From Macrotis lagotis (Eukaryota; Chordata; Mammalia; Peramelemorphia; Peramelidae): DNA of 64,000 nt. The stretch covers positions 566,217,237 through 566,281,236 of the forward strand of contig NC_133666.1 of NCBI RefSeq assembly GCF_037893015.1, given 5' to 3'. Shown piece after piece: positions 10,860 to 20,408 of this stretch (positions are counted from its first letter, which is position 1; every line of letters starts with the position of its first letter). Below the pieces are notes generated by a model that had not been told where the DNA came from, did no database searches, and saw nothing but the letters and a program-made list of their open reading frames with translations. A program made the position numbers and the translations under genes.

Positions 10860-11239
10860 TTTGTATACAATATTTTACCCCTAAAAGACATTTTCAATAT
10901 TTTAGACAAAAACATTAAAGATTTTCCATTAGTGTTAAAGTTCTTTTTGTAAAGAAAGGCATTTAAATTTAAACTTTTGATAACCAGATAATTCAGAATT
11001 CATTCCCTTGACAAGTCTAATAACATGAACATCTATAGGACAGTCAAGTAACTGGCAAGATGTACATTAGTTGAAATGTATCAGAAATTCAGAGATAAAA
11101 AAACTTGAAAAACAAATTAAAGCTTTAAAGAAAAGTAGAAAATTAATGTTCTCTGAGAAAATTTTATTATGAGGAATATGATTGTATTTTCTTCCCTAAT
11201 CTTCAGTAATATCTTATGTGATAAGAAATAATCTTCTAA
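10860..11239. other. Unassigned sequence
   Basis: AT-rich. No gene or repeat recognised. Confidence 0.35.
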
Positions 11240-11365
11240 GTAAATCAATCAATATGCATGTGTTAAAACCATACAATGTGCCAGGAACTATATAAAGTAC
11301 TGGGGATACCAGTACAAAAACAAAAACAAATAGTCTCTGCCTTTAAGGCACTTACATTGTATTGT
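11240..11365 (+). repeat. Head fragment of the old interspersed family
   Basis: It matches the family opening: 'caatgtgccaggaacta', 'aagtactggggatacc' and 'tctctgcctttaaggcactt'. Confidence 0.6.
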
Positions 11366-12479
11366 AGCAGATCTTCTGTTACTTAAATCCTTTCAAACTG
11401 GGATACATGAAAGTATGACCAAATTAAATCTTTCCCCCATTTTCCTGCTTACCATTGATCTCTTTTTTTATTCTTTCTTTTAGCTTTTTTAATTTCCCCA
11501 AACTGTAAGGATCAAAATGAATCTAGAATTTTAGAAAGATTTAACTCTGCTAATCCAGACCTGAAATAAATTTATCATTGTCTCAGACATATTTTTATCA
11601 TTCTCATCTCACATCTCATATTTTCATTATAAGCAAGTTTCCTATTTTTCTTTTTTTCCCCAGTTTTAATAGGCTGAGCCAAATGTGAAATAGCTTACTA
11701 AGGAGATATTTTAAGATTTATATAGCATATTTGAAATAAAACCATGACCTAATCACTGACTTCTACATTAGATAGACATCCTCCTTAAACTTAGGAAGAG
11801 ATGGTAATAACAGTGTTATAGTCATGGCTGAAGTCCTCTCAGAATGCTTTGCAGTTGACTGTTAGGTCTTTGTTGGAGTCCTGACTGTTTCATTCTTGCA
11901 AGCAACTGGAAATTTTTATCCTGAATAAGGAGGAGGATGGGATGGGGTGTGAGATAACTGTCTTCAAGTATCTCATGCATTGAATTGTCATGTCATTGCT
12001 ACAGAAGGAATTTGTCTGAGAAGCTAAAACTTGGATCCCTAGATAGTGGTTACCTGTAAGTCAATTTCATTTCAATATAGGAGCTATCCAAAATGCAAGG
12101 GACTTTACTTAGGACTGATGAATGACATATAACTGGGGATTTTGAAACAAATGACTATTTGTTTGGATTTTAGAACAGAATCTATATTTGTCTAGGGGCA
12201 AAGCTAAGTGACTTCTGGGATATTACAATTCTTTTGAGTTCAGCTGTGTTAATTGACTGGGTAAGGGCCCCTCCAGGGAAGGGAGATATCAAAGATAAGT
12301 TTATCAAATGAAGTAACTAAGACATAAATGGCATTTAGATAAAAAAAATATAAATCTCATTTAGCTGAGAACAACATATTTCCTTGGAAACTTCAGGTAA
12401 AAAATTCTGGTGGAATCTGAACCTAGACAAATATCTTCTAGAAGAAAGTCATAAAAATAAAGGATGGGAGTAATCATTG
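11366..12479. other. Unassigned sequence
   Basis: No long ORF, RNA gene or recognisable repeat was seen over about 1.1 kb. This may be genuine single-copy DNA. Confidence 0.35.
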
Positions 12480-12600
12480 TATAAATAAACATTTAGTGCT
12501 AAGAATTAAATTGAACAAATATTTATTAACCAACTACAATATGTAAGATATTGTGCTAGACCTCAGAGATACAAAGATTGAAATTTAAAAGACCCTCATA
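12480..12600 (+). repeat. Head fragment of the old interspersed family
   Basis: It matches 'aaatatttattaacc', 'gatattgtgctagacc' and 'agagatacaaag'. Confidence 0.55.
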
Positions 12601-13705
12601 TCAATGATTTAAATGTCATTTCATTTGAGTCAACCCTGAGTTCTACCCTTTTAGGTTAATATAACCTAAACTATCCTGAAGTTCTCTGTCAGTAGATAAT
12701 AATTTTTATCTTTCTTTAATGATAATTTTATTTTTCCCAAATGCTGGAGTAACTGATGAATGGAAATGTTATTATGGATCTAATTTTGACCAAAAAGAAT
12801 TAACTTTCTTAGAGACAGGATTATGCATCAAATATTTTGAGGTTGCTAATATCTCCCACTCCAGGTCCTTAAATTATTCATTTTTCTTTTTGCTACTATG
12901 ATTTCTGGGCTAGTTACTTGGACCCCTTTAAGTATCTGAATCCCCATGTCTTAGAATCTTTAGTCTCAAAATGACAAACTACATCATTACACTGCTTCAT
13001 ATTAATTGAAAAATGCAGATGTCTTTATTCAAGTATATTCCAATAATTGTGTATAGAATTTGCAGGTATGTTAACCTTCTTGAAGTAGAAAATTCAGATA
13101 GCAATTACTTTATATGGGACAATGAAGTAGAAGATCAGACCAGAGAAAATTAAATAAGTTTCTGACAGGCTCATTAAAGATCAACAAACCAAATGTGCCA
13201 TAGATTTGGCAAGAAGTGTGTTGCGAAAATGACAGCAATATCAGGTGGTAAACAAGAATGAGAAAATGGTTATTATAGACAGGTGCTTCTAGGGGGGAAA
13301 ATACTCTGAAAGGAGACAAAAAGATTTTAATAACTTCCCAGAGACATGAAACAAGGAAGCATACTTTGGGTTTTCAATAGATAAAGGAGGAAAAAAGGAA
13401 TGGATTCTTAAGACACCCTATCTCACTTTCAGCTTTCTAGGTACTAAAGCAGATGGAAAGACATCAGGGAGAAGAAAAGAGAAAGAGGAAATAAATTACT
13501 CAGGCTGCTTTACATTTTTTTTTAGTAGACAACTATGGCTATAGAATTAAAGGGAAGACTACATCCTGACAAGAGCATACCAAGCCTCAGAGGCTAGATC
13601 ATTAGTGACAGAATGAGGTTTTACAGGAGTTATTGGTAATACTAGACAAGGGTAATATGTTTTATTACATAGAAAGACTATTAATGGTAATGGAATTTTT
13701 GTTTT
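12601..13705. other. Unassigned sequence
   Basis: No gene or repeat was recognised. Short ORFs at 12719-12901 and 13110-13319 show no family signature. Confidence 0.35.
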
Positions 13706-13710
13706 CATGG

Positions 13711-13725
13711 ATCTCTCTCTCTCTC

Positions 13726-13791
<66 letters not shown>

Positions 13792-13806
13792 TCTCCCCCC
13801 TCTCTC
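13711..13806. repeat. (CT)n microsatellite
   Basis: A long CT run with one early interruption ends in C-rich sequence. The serine/leucine ORF across it is an artefact of the repeat. Confidence 0.97.
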
Positions 13807-13964
13807 TTTTATACTCTGCAGAAATTTTTTACTGAAGCCTAATACTAAAGTGACTACCCTGCCATAAGTCAGAAGTAAGCTCTCCCTCCTTGCCTGTGTG
13901 CCATCTATTATTACAGTACCAAATATTAATTGTTCTGAGAATAAAGTAATTCATTTAGTTTGAA

Positions 13965-14060
13965 TCTTTTTCTCCCTCCCTCCTTACTTTCCTCCTTCTC
14001 TTCCTCCAGCCTCCTCCCTTCCTTTCTCCCTTTCTTTTATTCCTTTCTCCAGTCTTTTCT
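13965..14060. repeat. Pyrimidine-rich tract
   Basis: C/T-only stretches built from 'ccttc' and 'ctccc' variants. Confidence 0.8.
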
Positions 14061-14662
14061 TCCATAGACTATAAGGATCTATTCTATATAATATGCAGTG
14101 ATTATTTTGAGGAATGATTCTATTTTTAAGTAAGTCTAATAAAGGAAATTGAATCTTGAGAATTTCCTTTAAAACTACCCAAGATCTCTTTCTCTTTCAA
14201 ATACTTAAAAGGGAGCTACAGGTAGAACCTTGGGGAGTTGAGATGTTTGATTTTCTAAAAGTGTCTAGTACAGAATCATGTCTATTATGTAGGAATTATT
14301 CCATTTTGAAAATTTCAAAATGTGTGAAAGATTCTAGCTTTTTTGTTTTCTTTTGCTGAGACTTTACTGGTGCCAGTAAATGTTCCATAAAAGGCAAGCA
14401 TTACCACAATGTGTGTAGTTTTTTTATTTCATCAAGTTTAAGCACTATCTACCATGCTTATTTTTTTCATAGAAATACACACATATGGTGATTCTAGCTA
14501 AATCTATTATATAAATATGCATTGAGGAAAGTGAGAGAATTGGGATTAGAACAACAAGTGGTTAATTGTGAGAACTGAGTGAGCGTCATTGATTTTATCT
14601 GCATCTAACTCAGTTCCCTTTCTATTCAAATATAGCTCTAGTCCAACTTTTGTCCTGTGAAA
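14061..14662. other. Unassigned sequence
   Basis: No gene or repeat was recognised. The ORF at 14156-14359 has no supporting signature. Confidence 0.35.
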
Positions 14663-15071
14663 AACCTTTATTTAATTGTGGGAATTGGGAGAAAACTTTA
14701 TTATATTCTTTGAACCAAGCCCTGCATGGCCAGACCACCTCTCCTTGCAGCTTAGAAACTCTTAAAGGGGCCAAGTTAAACTGACCAGAAACCTAATCAT
14801 ACCCAAAGATTGAGCTCGAAGTTTTCTCCCAATTGTTCTTATCTGAAAAATCCTCCCATACTTAGCAATCTGTGATTTTTTTTCTCACATTCTTTTGATT
14901 GTTTACAAGTACTTGGGAGAAGTAGGACCCCTCTTTTCTGATTTCAAAGAACTGCACCTATTCACTTTCCCCCTTCTAACTTGGAAATCCAGTTAGAAGT
15001 TTTTCATCCAATTAGAACTGAGTACTATTTCCTTTTAATGGTTTATCCTTATTTGATTAATTCTTTTAATG

Positions 15072-15078
15072 TATAAAA
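15072..15078 (+). promoter_or_regulatory. TATA-like box in LTR-like element
   Basis: 'tataaaa' lies about 90 bases before an 'aataaa', a spacing usual for an LTR R region. There is no evidence of activity. Confidence 0.45.
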
Positions 15079-15162
15079 GTCTGTGTACCCCAGTATTTGG
15101 GGTCTAGGATTAAGCTAAAGAAATCTGATCCCAGTGTATTGAGCAACTGGCATACATTGTCT

Positions 15163-15168
15163 AATAAA
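15163..15168 (+). promoter_or_regulatory. Polyadenylation signal in LTR-like element
   Basis: A canonical 'aataaa' lies near the right end of the LTR-like unit. Confidence 0.45.
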
Positions 15169-15204
15169 TTAATATACTTAGAAGATTGAACCTTTATTTC
15201 ATCA

Positions 15205-15594
15205 GTCATTTCATCTTTCACCTAGATGTAGAAATACTTGTAATAATCTTTATATTTAAAAATTTATGTGGTTCTTAGCATGTGTTATATAATTATCAAA
15301 CTAATAAAAGCACAAATTCCAAGTATCAATTTAGATTATGGGAGACCTTAGTCTGAAGGTATCTGATTCATTTGTAGTAATTGCTTTCCTTTAATTACTT
15401 AACAGAAGAAAACTTTAGAGGCTATCTTGTCACCCTGATGCAACCTCACTCCCCTATTCTTCCATTGTATTTCCTCTGTGCTTCCCTTATAGCACTTTAT
15501 GTATGCTGCCTTGTATTATGGTTTTAGGAACATGTTATAACTAAGTATAGAGTGGAGCAGAATGTCACAATCTTGGTGTCAAGGTATGTCAGAG
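15205..15594. other. Mostly unassigned, possible L2 scrap
   Basis: Most of this cannot be assigned. Around 15480-15530, 'tgcttcccttatagcacttt' resembles a LINE-2 3' region, but the match is short. Confidence 0.35.
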
Positions 15595-16470
15595 GGTATT
15601 ACAGAAGCATAAATCCCAGAGTTGAAAGTAATCTTTAAATTCATCTGGTTCAACTTATATTGGAAAAACTGACCCTTCCACAATATTCCAGATAAGGGAT
15701 CATTTAATTTTTTGCTAGAAAATCTTCAATGTTGAGTAATCTTCCATCCCTAGAAATGAACTATGCCATTTTTTTTAGGATTTTTTTTTGCAAGGCAAAT
15801 GGGGTTAAGTGGCTTGCCCAAGGCCACACAGCTAGGTAATTATTAAATGACTGAGACCGGATTTGAACCCAGGTACTCCTGACTCCAGGGCCGGTGCTTT
15901 ATCCACTGCGCCACCTAGCTGCCCCCAAACCATGCCATTTTTGAAGTTTTAATTGTTAGGAAGTTTCTTTCTGACAATAAACTTAAATTTTTAAGTTTGC
16001 CTCCTGTAACTTTCTGTTGCTTTTCTACTTCTGCTTATTGAGATCAAACAATAAATTTTACACATGATAACCCTTCAAATACATGAAGACTGTCCTCAGA
16101 TCTTCTCTTTAATTTGCCTTGATCAGGTTGAAGACCCTTAGCTCTTGGTCTTCATTTGACATGATCAATAGGACCAAAACCTTTGGACACTCTTTAATAT
16201 ATCAATATCTTTACCAAAACATAATTTCAATCACTAAAATCACTACTTTAGATGAGACCTAACCAGAGCAGAACCTGATCATCATTTTCCTATTCTTTAT
16301 CACTAAGACTTTCTTAAGATCACAGTAACTTTTTTTTGATAGCTATATTTAGCTATTGGTTCATTATTGAGCTAAAAATCCAATAAAATTCTGCAAGTAT
16401 TTTCAGTATATCACACAGTTTCTTGTTTTTAAAGTTCATAGTTTAAACACAAATATATATTATTATATTT
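15595..16470 (-). mobile_element. CR1/L3-type LINE 3' remnant
   Basis: Read on the plus strand the order is: a 'cccagagttgaaagt' start, 'catctggttcaactta', 'gttaggaagtttctttctga', 'taacccttcaaatacatgaag', then 'gagatgaga'-like text leading to 'gagctaaaaatccaat'. This is the reverse of the CR1/L3 3' region. A young SINE (15774-15931) splits it. It is old and strongly diverged, and the right end is approximate. Confidence 0.55.
15774..15931 (-). mobile_element. tRNA-derived SINE with 11 bp duplication
   Basis: A minus-oriented young SINE with its T-rich tail at the left. The duplication 'atgccattttt' flanks it at 15763-15773 and 15932-15942. It is inserted in the CR1/L3 remnant. Confidence 0.92.
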
Positions 16471-16899
16471 TTCCTAGCTCATTAAGGTGGAACTCTCTCT
16501 GTATGAGTGCATGTTTATTCTTCCTTTTGTTAATCATCAGTTCATATTAGGATGATGTTCAAGTGCCAACCCCTACAATGATATGTGAGATAATTTCTCC
16601 TAGCCTTCCTTTCCCCTACTTTCTCCAGTGTAATTCTACTTACCTCTTTTTTTCCATTGTTCAAAGATCACGAAACATAACAGAGTCATTCACAAACCTT
16701 ATCTAATTTGAGACCCTCTATGAACCTGGGTTCTAAGAAGACATATGTATCATCTCCTCATAGTTAAATGGAAGCAACTTATTCTTGTTTAGTCCTTTAT
16801 CTTTATTAATGTTTACATTTTATGCTCTCTTCACCCATGTATTTGAATTTCAAAGTGTTTATGAAGCACTGGTCTTTTCATCTGGAATACTTAGAACTC
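16471..16899. other. Unassigned sequence
   Basis: It may hold more of the CR1/L3 element, but the match fades. No gene was seen. Confidence 0.3.
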
Positions 16900-17850
16900 T
16901 TTCTGCATGGCATTATATATAATTTTGTTAAATGAGGTTTTTTTTTTTCCTGGAGTAATTTACTTCAACTTTTCTACTTCTTTAAAGTGGTGATTATTAA
17001 AATATTCATGATCCTGTAATTTCTTGACACTTGAATTTTTTCTGTCTGCTTGCAGCATTTTTATTTAACTTGTAAACTATGGATTTGGTCTATGATGTTC
17101 CTGGGAGTTCATTCATTTTCAAGAAGTGACCAATGGGGCCATTTTATAGCCACTTCACTTTCTGGCACTAAGAAATCTGGGCAGATTCTTAACATTTCTG
17201 GAAATAAAATGCTTAGGCTCTTTTTTTAAATCAGTATTTATTAGCATAATGATTCTTATTTTTCCCTATTTATTTTCCATATCAGTTGATACCTAACATT
17301 TTATTCTTTATTTTTTAGACTTTTGACTTTGTATTAAGATTCCTTGTTGTCTCATGGAGTCATTGGCTTCTATTTGTTCTATTCTAGTTTTCAAGAAGTG
17401 TGTTGCTCAGGTAAGCTGTTATACCCCGTGTACCACACTATTAGTTCCTTTTCCAATTCTTTTTTTTCTTCTTAGTTCTCATTTCTTTTCCAATTTGTTC
17501 TCAAGTTCTCTCACTTCTCTTGCTTTATCTCTCCCAGGAATTCTAGTTGAACTTTGCACAAAGTTGTGTTTTTCTCTGAAGTTTTGCTTTTAGATGATTT
17601 GAAATCTTTCTCTCTTAATGGGTTGGTGTCTTGATCTTCGCTGCCATCAAAATACTTTTTTTCACAATGGGATTCATTGTTTTGTTTTCCCATTCTTTGA
17701 GCCTACTGCTTGGCTGGATCTGATGCTAGGTCTGTGAGTATAGCTATACTTCTGGTAGGGAAGGTCTGGCATAGTCTTGTTACTGTTTTTTGGAGTATGG
17801 AGTGTTGTGTTATTCTGGGATTGCACATGCATAGTCTTTATTAAGTTCCC
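16900..17850 (-). mobile_element. L1-G: LINE-1 ORF1 and 5' fragment
   Basis: On the plus strand this reads as the antisense of marsupial L1 ORF1. 'ttcctgggagttcattcatt' parallels the RNA-binding region, and 'ttgttgtctcatggagtcat' aligns with L1-D at about 47410-47425 ('ttggtgtctcatgaagtcaa'). The latter marks the coiled-coil part. Flanking ORF2 and 3' UTR are absent, so it is an isolated 5' half. The reading frame is broken. Confidence 0.6.
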
Positions 17851-17854
17851 TGTT

Positions 17855-17975
17855 TTATCAGGGAAGCAGGAAAGAAAGGATGGAGAAAGAAAATTTGGAA
17901 TTTAAAATAATTTTTAAGAACAAATGTTAAAAATTATTTTTTACATATAATGGGAAAAATATAAAAATTTAAAAG
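17855..17975 (+). mobile_element. 3' end of a second copy of the 590 bp element
   Basis: The sequence from 'ggatggagaaagaaaatttgg' to 'acatataatgggaaa' with an A-rich tail matches the end of the element at 6262-6852. Confidence 0.6.
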
Positions 17976-18530
17976 ATATTTATTATCAGTCACTAGGCTG
18001 AAAGGATAATGTTATCATATTTGAAGATGGTATATGACTATGAAGGATAACTTTGCACGACAGAGGTATGATTCAAAGGTTTGTGTGTGTATATCCCACA
18101 TGTGAGTGAGTTGGATAAGACAAAATGAAAATAACAATAGTGAACATTTGTATTATATATTTAAATTGATAAAGTAGTCTAAAAATAAAGTAATAAATTG
18201 TTCAACCCCGATATTACCTTAATATGTGCAATGGCCTCACCATAGGCATACATTCAAATTTTAACAAAAAAATAGGTTTATGAGATTAAATAGTACTTTC
18301 CAGTAGCTGAAAATCAGAAATGGGTTAGACACCATCTGCTGAAATAATTTTGTATTTACTTGATGACTTTTCTCAGATTTGTATAGTTGTATAAGAAGAA
18401 TTTGACTAGTTTTTAAAACTAGTTTTAGCCACATGACAAATTAGTATTTTTAAGGTTTTCCTTAGTAAGATGGTATATTTTCCTTTGAGCCATGTGGAAT
18501 AAAATGTTGTCATTATTTTGTTTAAAGTCA
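17976..18530. other. Unassigned AT-rich sequence
   Basis: No gene or repeat was recognised. It precedes the 7SL pseudogene. Confidence 0.35.
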
Positions 18531-18820
18531 CTAGGTATGATGGCACATGCCTCTAGCAGTCCTTGCTAGAAAAGCCTAGGTTGGTGGATTGCTTGATTTT
18601 GAGTTCTCGGCTGAAAATGCATGTCCTTCTAAGTCCCGTAGCAATATTGTCAGTAAGTCTCCTTCTCCCAAATCCCCTTGGGAGTCAAGATCATCAGGAT
18701 GTGTAAAGAAGGGCAAACTGGCTCAGGTAAGAAACAGAGCAGATCCAGGCTTATTTACAGATGAGCAGTGAGACAATTAACACTGTTCTTACAATCTTAG
18801 TGAGATAGGGTGACAGTCTA
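18531..18820 (+). pseudogene. 7SL (SRP RNA) pseudogene
   Basis: About 290 bases follow the order of vertebrate 7SL RNA, whose full length is about 300. The 5' Alu-domain part reads 'gatggcacatgcctctag' for the usual 'ggtggcgcgtgcctgtag', then 'ggttggtggattgcttga'. The S-domain helix 8 region reads 'aactggctcaggtaagaaac' (near 18717-18736) for 'aaccggcccaggtcggaaac', followed by 'agagcagatc'. The 3' Alu domain ends with 'tagtgagatagggt'. In the cell 7SL is the RNA scaffold of the signal recognition particle. Many C and G positions have decayed to T and A, so this copy is dead. The ORF at 18589-18771 is a shadow. Identification is from remembered 7SL sequence. Confidence 0.78.
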
Positions 18821-18982
18821 TGAAGGTTTTTTGGGGGGGGGATTTTTCAAGGAAAATGGGGTTAAGTGGCTTGCCCAAGGCCACACAGCTAGGTAATTAT
18901 TAAGTGTCTGAGAGCAGATTTGAACCCAGGAACTCCTGACTCCAGGGCTGGTGTTTTATCCACTGTGCCACCTAGCCGCCCC
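18821..18982 (-). mobile_element. tRNA-derived SINE with 14 bp duplication
   Basis: A minus-oriented copy flanked by exact 'agggtgacagtcta' at 18807-18820 and 18983-18996. The left duplication is the last part of the 7SL pseudogene, so the SINE landed at its 3' end. The tail holds a G run (about 18833-18841), read as C on the SINE strand. Confidence 0.95.
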
Positions 18983-18996
18983 AGGGTGACAGTCTA

Positions 18997-19560
18997 AAAA
19001 CAAAACAAAACTAAAACTTTTAAAGTATATGGTTGCATATGATCAGAAGAATTCTGTGGTTTTCTAAGCTACCACCTTTTGTTTCTAATGATCAAAATCA
19101 ATTCGATTTTTTTAAAATAAGTATCCATTAAATGATCCATTAAATGAAGAATTCAAGCTGGGAATACTGAAAAGGTGAGCTTTAGGGTAATATGACATGC
19201 TAACTAAAGCAGCAAGAGGAAATAGTGGACAAGTATGGCAGCAAATATTGTTTCTATTAGATATGGACAGCAGGTGGTGATATCCTGCAGATAATGAATT
19301 GATCTTTTCACGTCTATGATTATTTATATTAGATGTAATTCAGGAAATTAATACTTATATCCAGAGATGGTTATCACAATGTTTACTAGAAAGTTATGCC
19401 ATTCTATGTATTGATATCTATTTATTTATATTTAAGTGGTTGCAAAGCAAGTATTTTTGGTTTTATATTTGCTTAATATTAAGTCCATAATAGATTCTTT
19501 ACCCTGAAAGTAGTATTTAGAATCCAAGTTCTGACCTATAGCAGTTTGTCATTGTAAACC
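18997..19560. other. Unassigned sequence
   Basis: No gene or repeat was recognised. AT-rich. Confidence 0.35.
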
Positions 19561-19612
19561 AATAGATAGATAGCTTGATAGATAAATAGATAGATAGAAA
19601 AATAGATAGATA
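19561..19612. repeat. (GATA)n microsatellite
   Basis: Interrupted GATA units. Confidence 0.9.
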
Positions 19613-19864
19613 AACACCTGCTATTCAAAGAAAAGGGCACTGTTACATTATCTGCTATGAAAGATACATATGCATCCTCTAGTGGTATCACAAGAACACT
19701 ACAGGTACACACTCTCTTGAAAGATCTGTCAATTATTCAAGGATAGCTACAGTTAAGGCAAATACATGACTACATCACTCAACCAGGAGAGTCTAGAGAA
19801 ATAAGATAATTCAATTCATCACAACTTCAAATGGATATAATAGAAACCTTTTATTAGTCATCAC

Positions 19865-20060
19865 TTACCCAGTAGAAAGAACAATGCTATGAGTCAGAGG
19901 ACCTGGGTTTCAGTCTCAGTTATGATTCTTTCTACCTATCAAAAGTTGGATCAAAACTTGAACTGCTTGAATTTTAGCTTCCTTATATGTAAAATGTAGG
20001 GCTTAGGTTAGATGTCCTCTAAAATTCTTTCCAAATGAAGAACTATATGATTTCATGAGA
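19865..20060 (+). mobile_element. MIR-like SINE
   Basis: It contains 'agtcagaggacctgggtttc', 'cttccttatatgtaaaatgtag' and 'ttagatgtcctctaaaattc', the order of a plus-strand MIR. Confidence 0.65.
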
Positions 20061-20256
20061 GTTATGTAAAATAACCAATTTGTATTTTTTAATGAGAGAG
20101 AAGCACCATAACTTATCAGTAAATTGAAAACAATCAGAAAACATACGGAACATAGGAAACTTTTCCCATTATATCTTCACTGTAAAAAGATGATTGAGGT
20201 GTCTTCTCATTTCTTTTAAACCATGTTTATCTTTCTAATTTGCAATATTCACTTTT

Positions 20257-20407
20257 TTTAGGTTTTTTTTTTTCAAGACAAATGGGGTTAAGTGGCTTGC
20301 TCAAAGCCACACAGCTAGGTAATTATTAAATGTCTGAGGCTGGATTTGAACTTGGGTACTCCTGACTCCAGGGCCAGTGCTGTATCCACTGCACCACCTA
20401 GCCACCC
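20257..20407 (-). mobile_element. tRNA-derived SINE with 14 bp duplication
   Basis: A minus-oriented copy flanked by 'caatattcactttt' at 20243-20256 and 20408-20421. The duplicated target belongs to the 3' end of L1-E, so it inserted into that L1. Confidence 0.95.
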
Positions 20408-20408
20408 C

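Larger units (their letters stand above)
14677..15204 (+). mobile_element. Solo-LTR-like element
   Basis: A ~530 bp unit begins 'tgtgggaattggg' and can be closed at 'tttcatca', giving TG...CA ends. It holds a TATA-like 'tataaaa' (15072-15078) and 'aataaa' (15163-15168) in the order expected of an LTR promoter and polyadenylation signal. No internal viral genes lie next to it, so it would be a solo LTR. Flanking 4-6 bp duplications are not convincing. Instead an 11 bp match, 'aacctttattt', lies at 14663-14673 and 15189-15199, which would give different boundaries. Identification is by layout, not by family. Confidence 0.5.

Noticed and set aside
14677..15204. Complete endogenous retrovirus
   Set aside because: No gag, pol or env resemblance lies beside the LTR-like unit, and no second LTR was found in the window.
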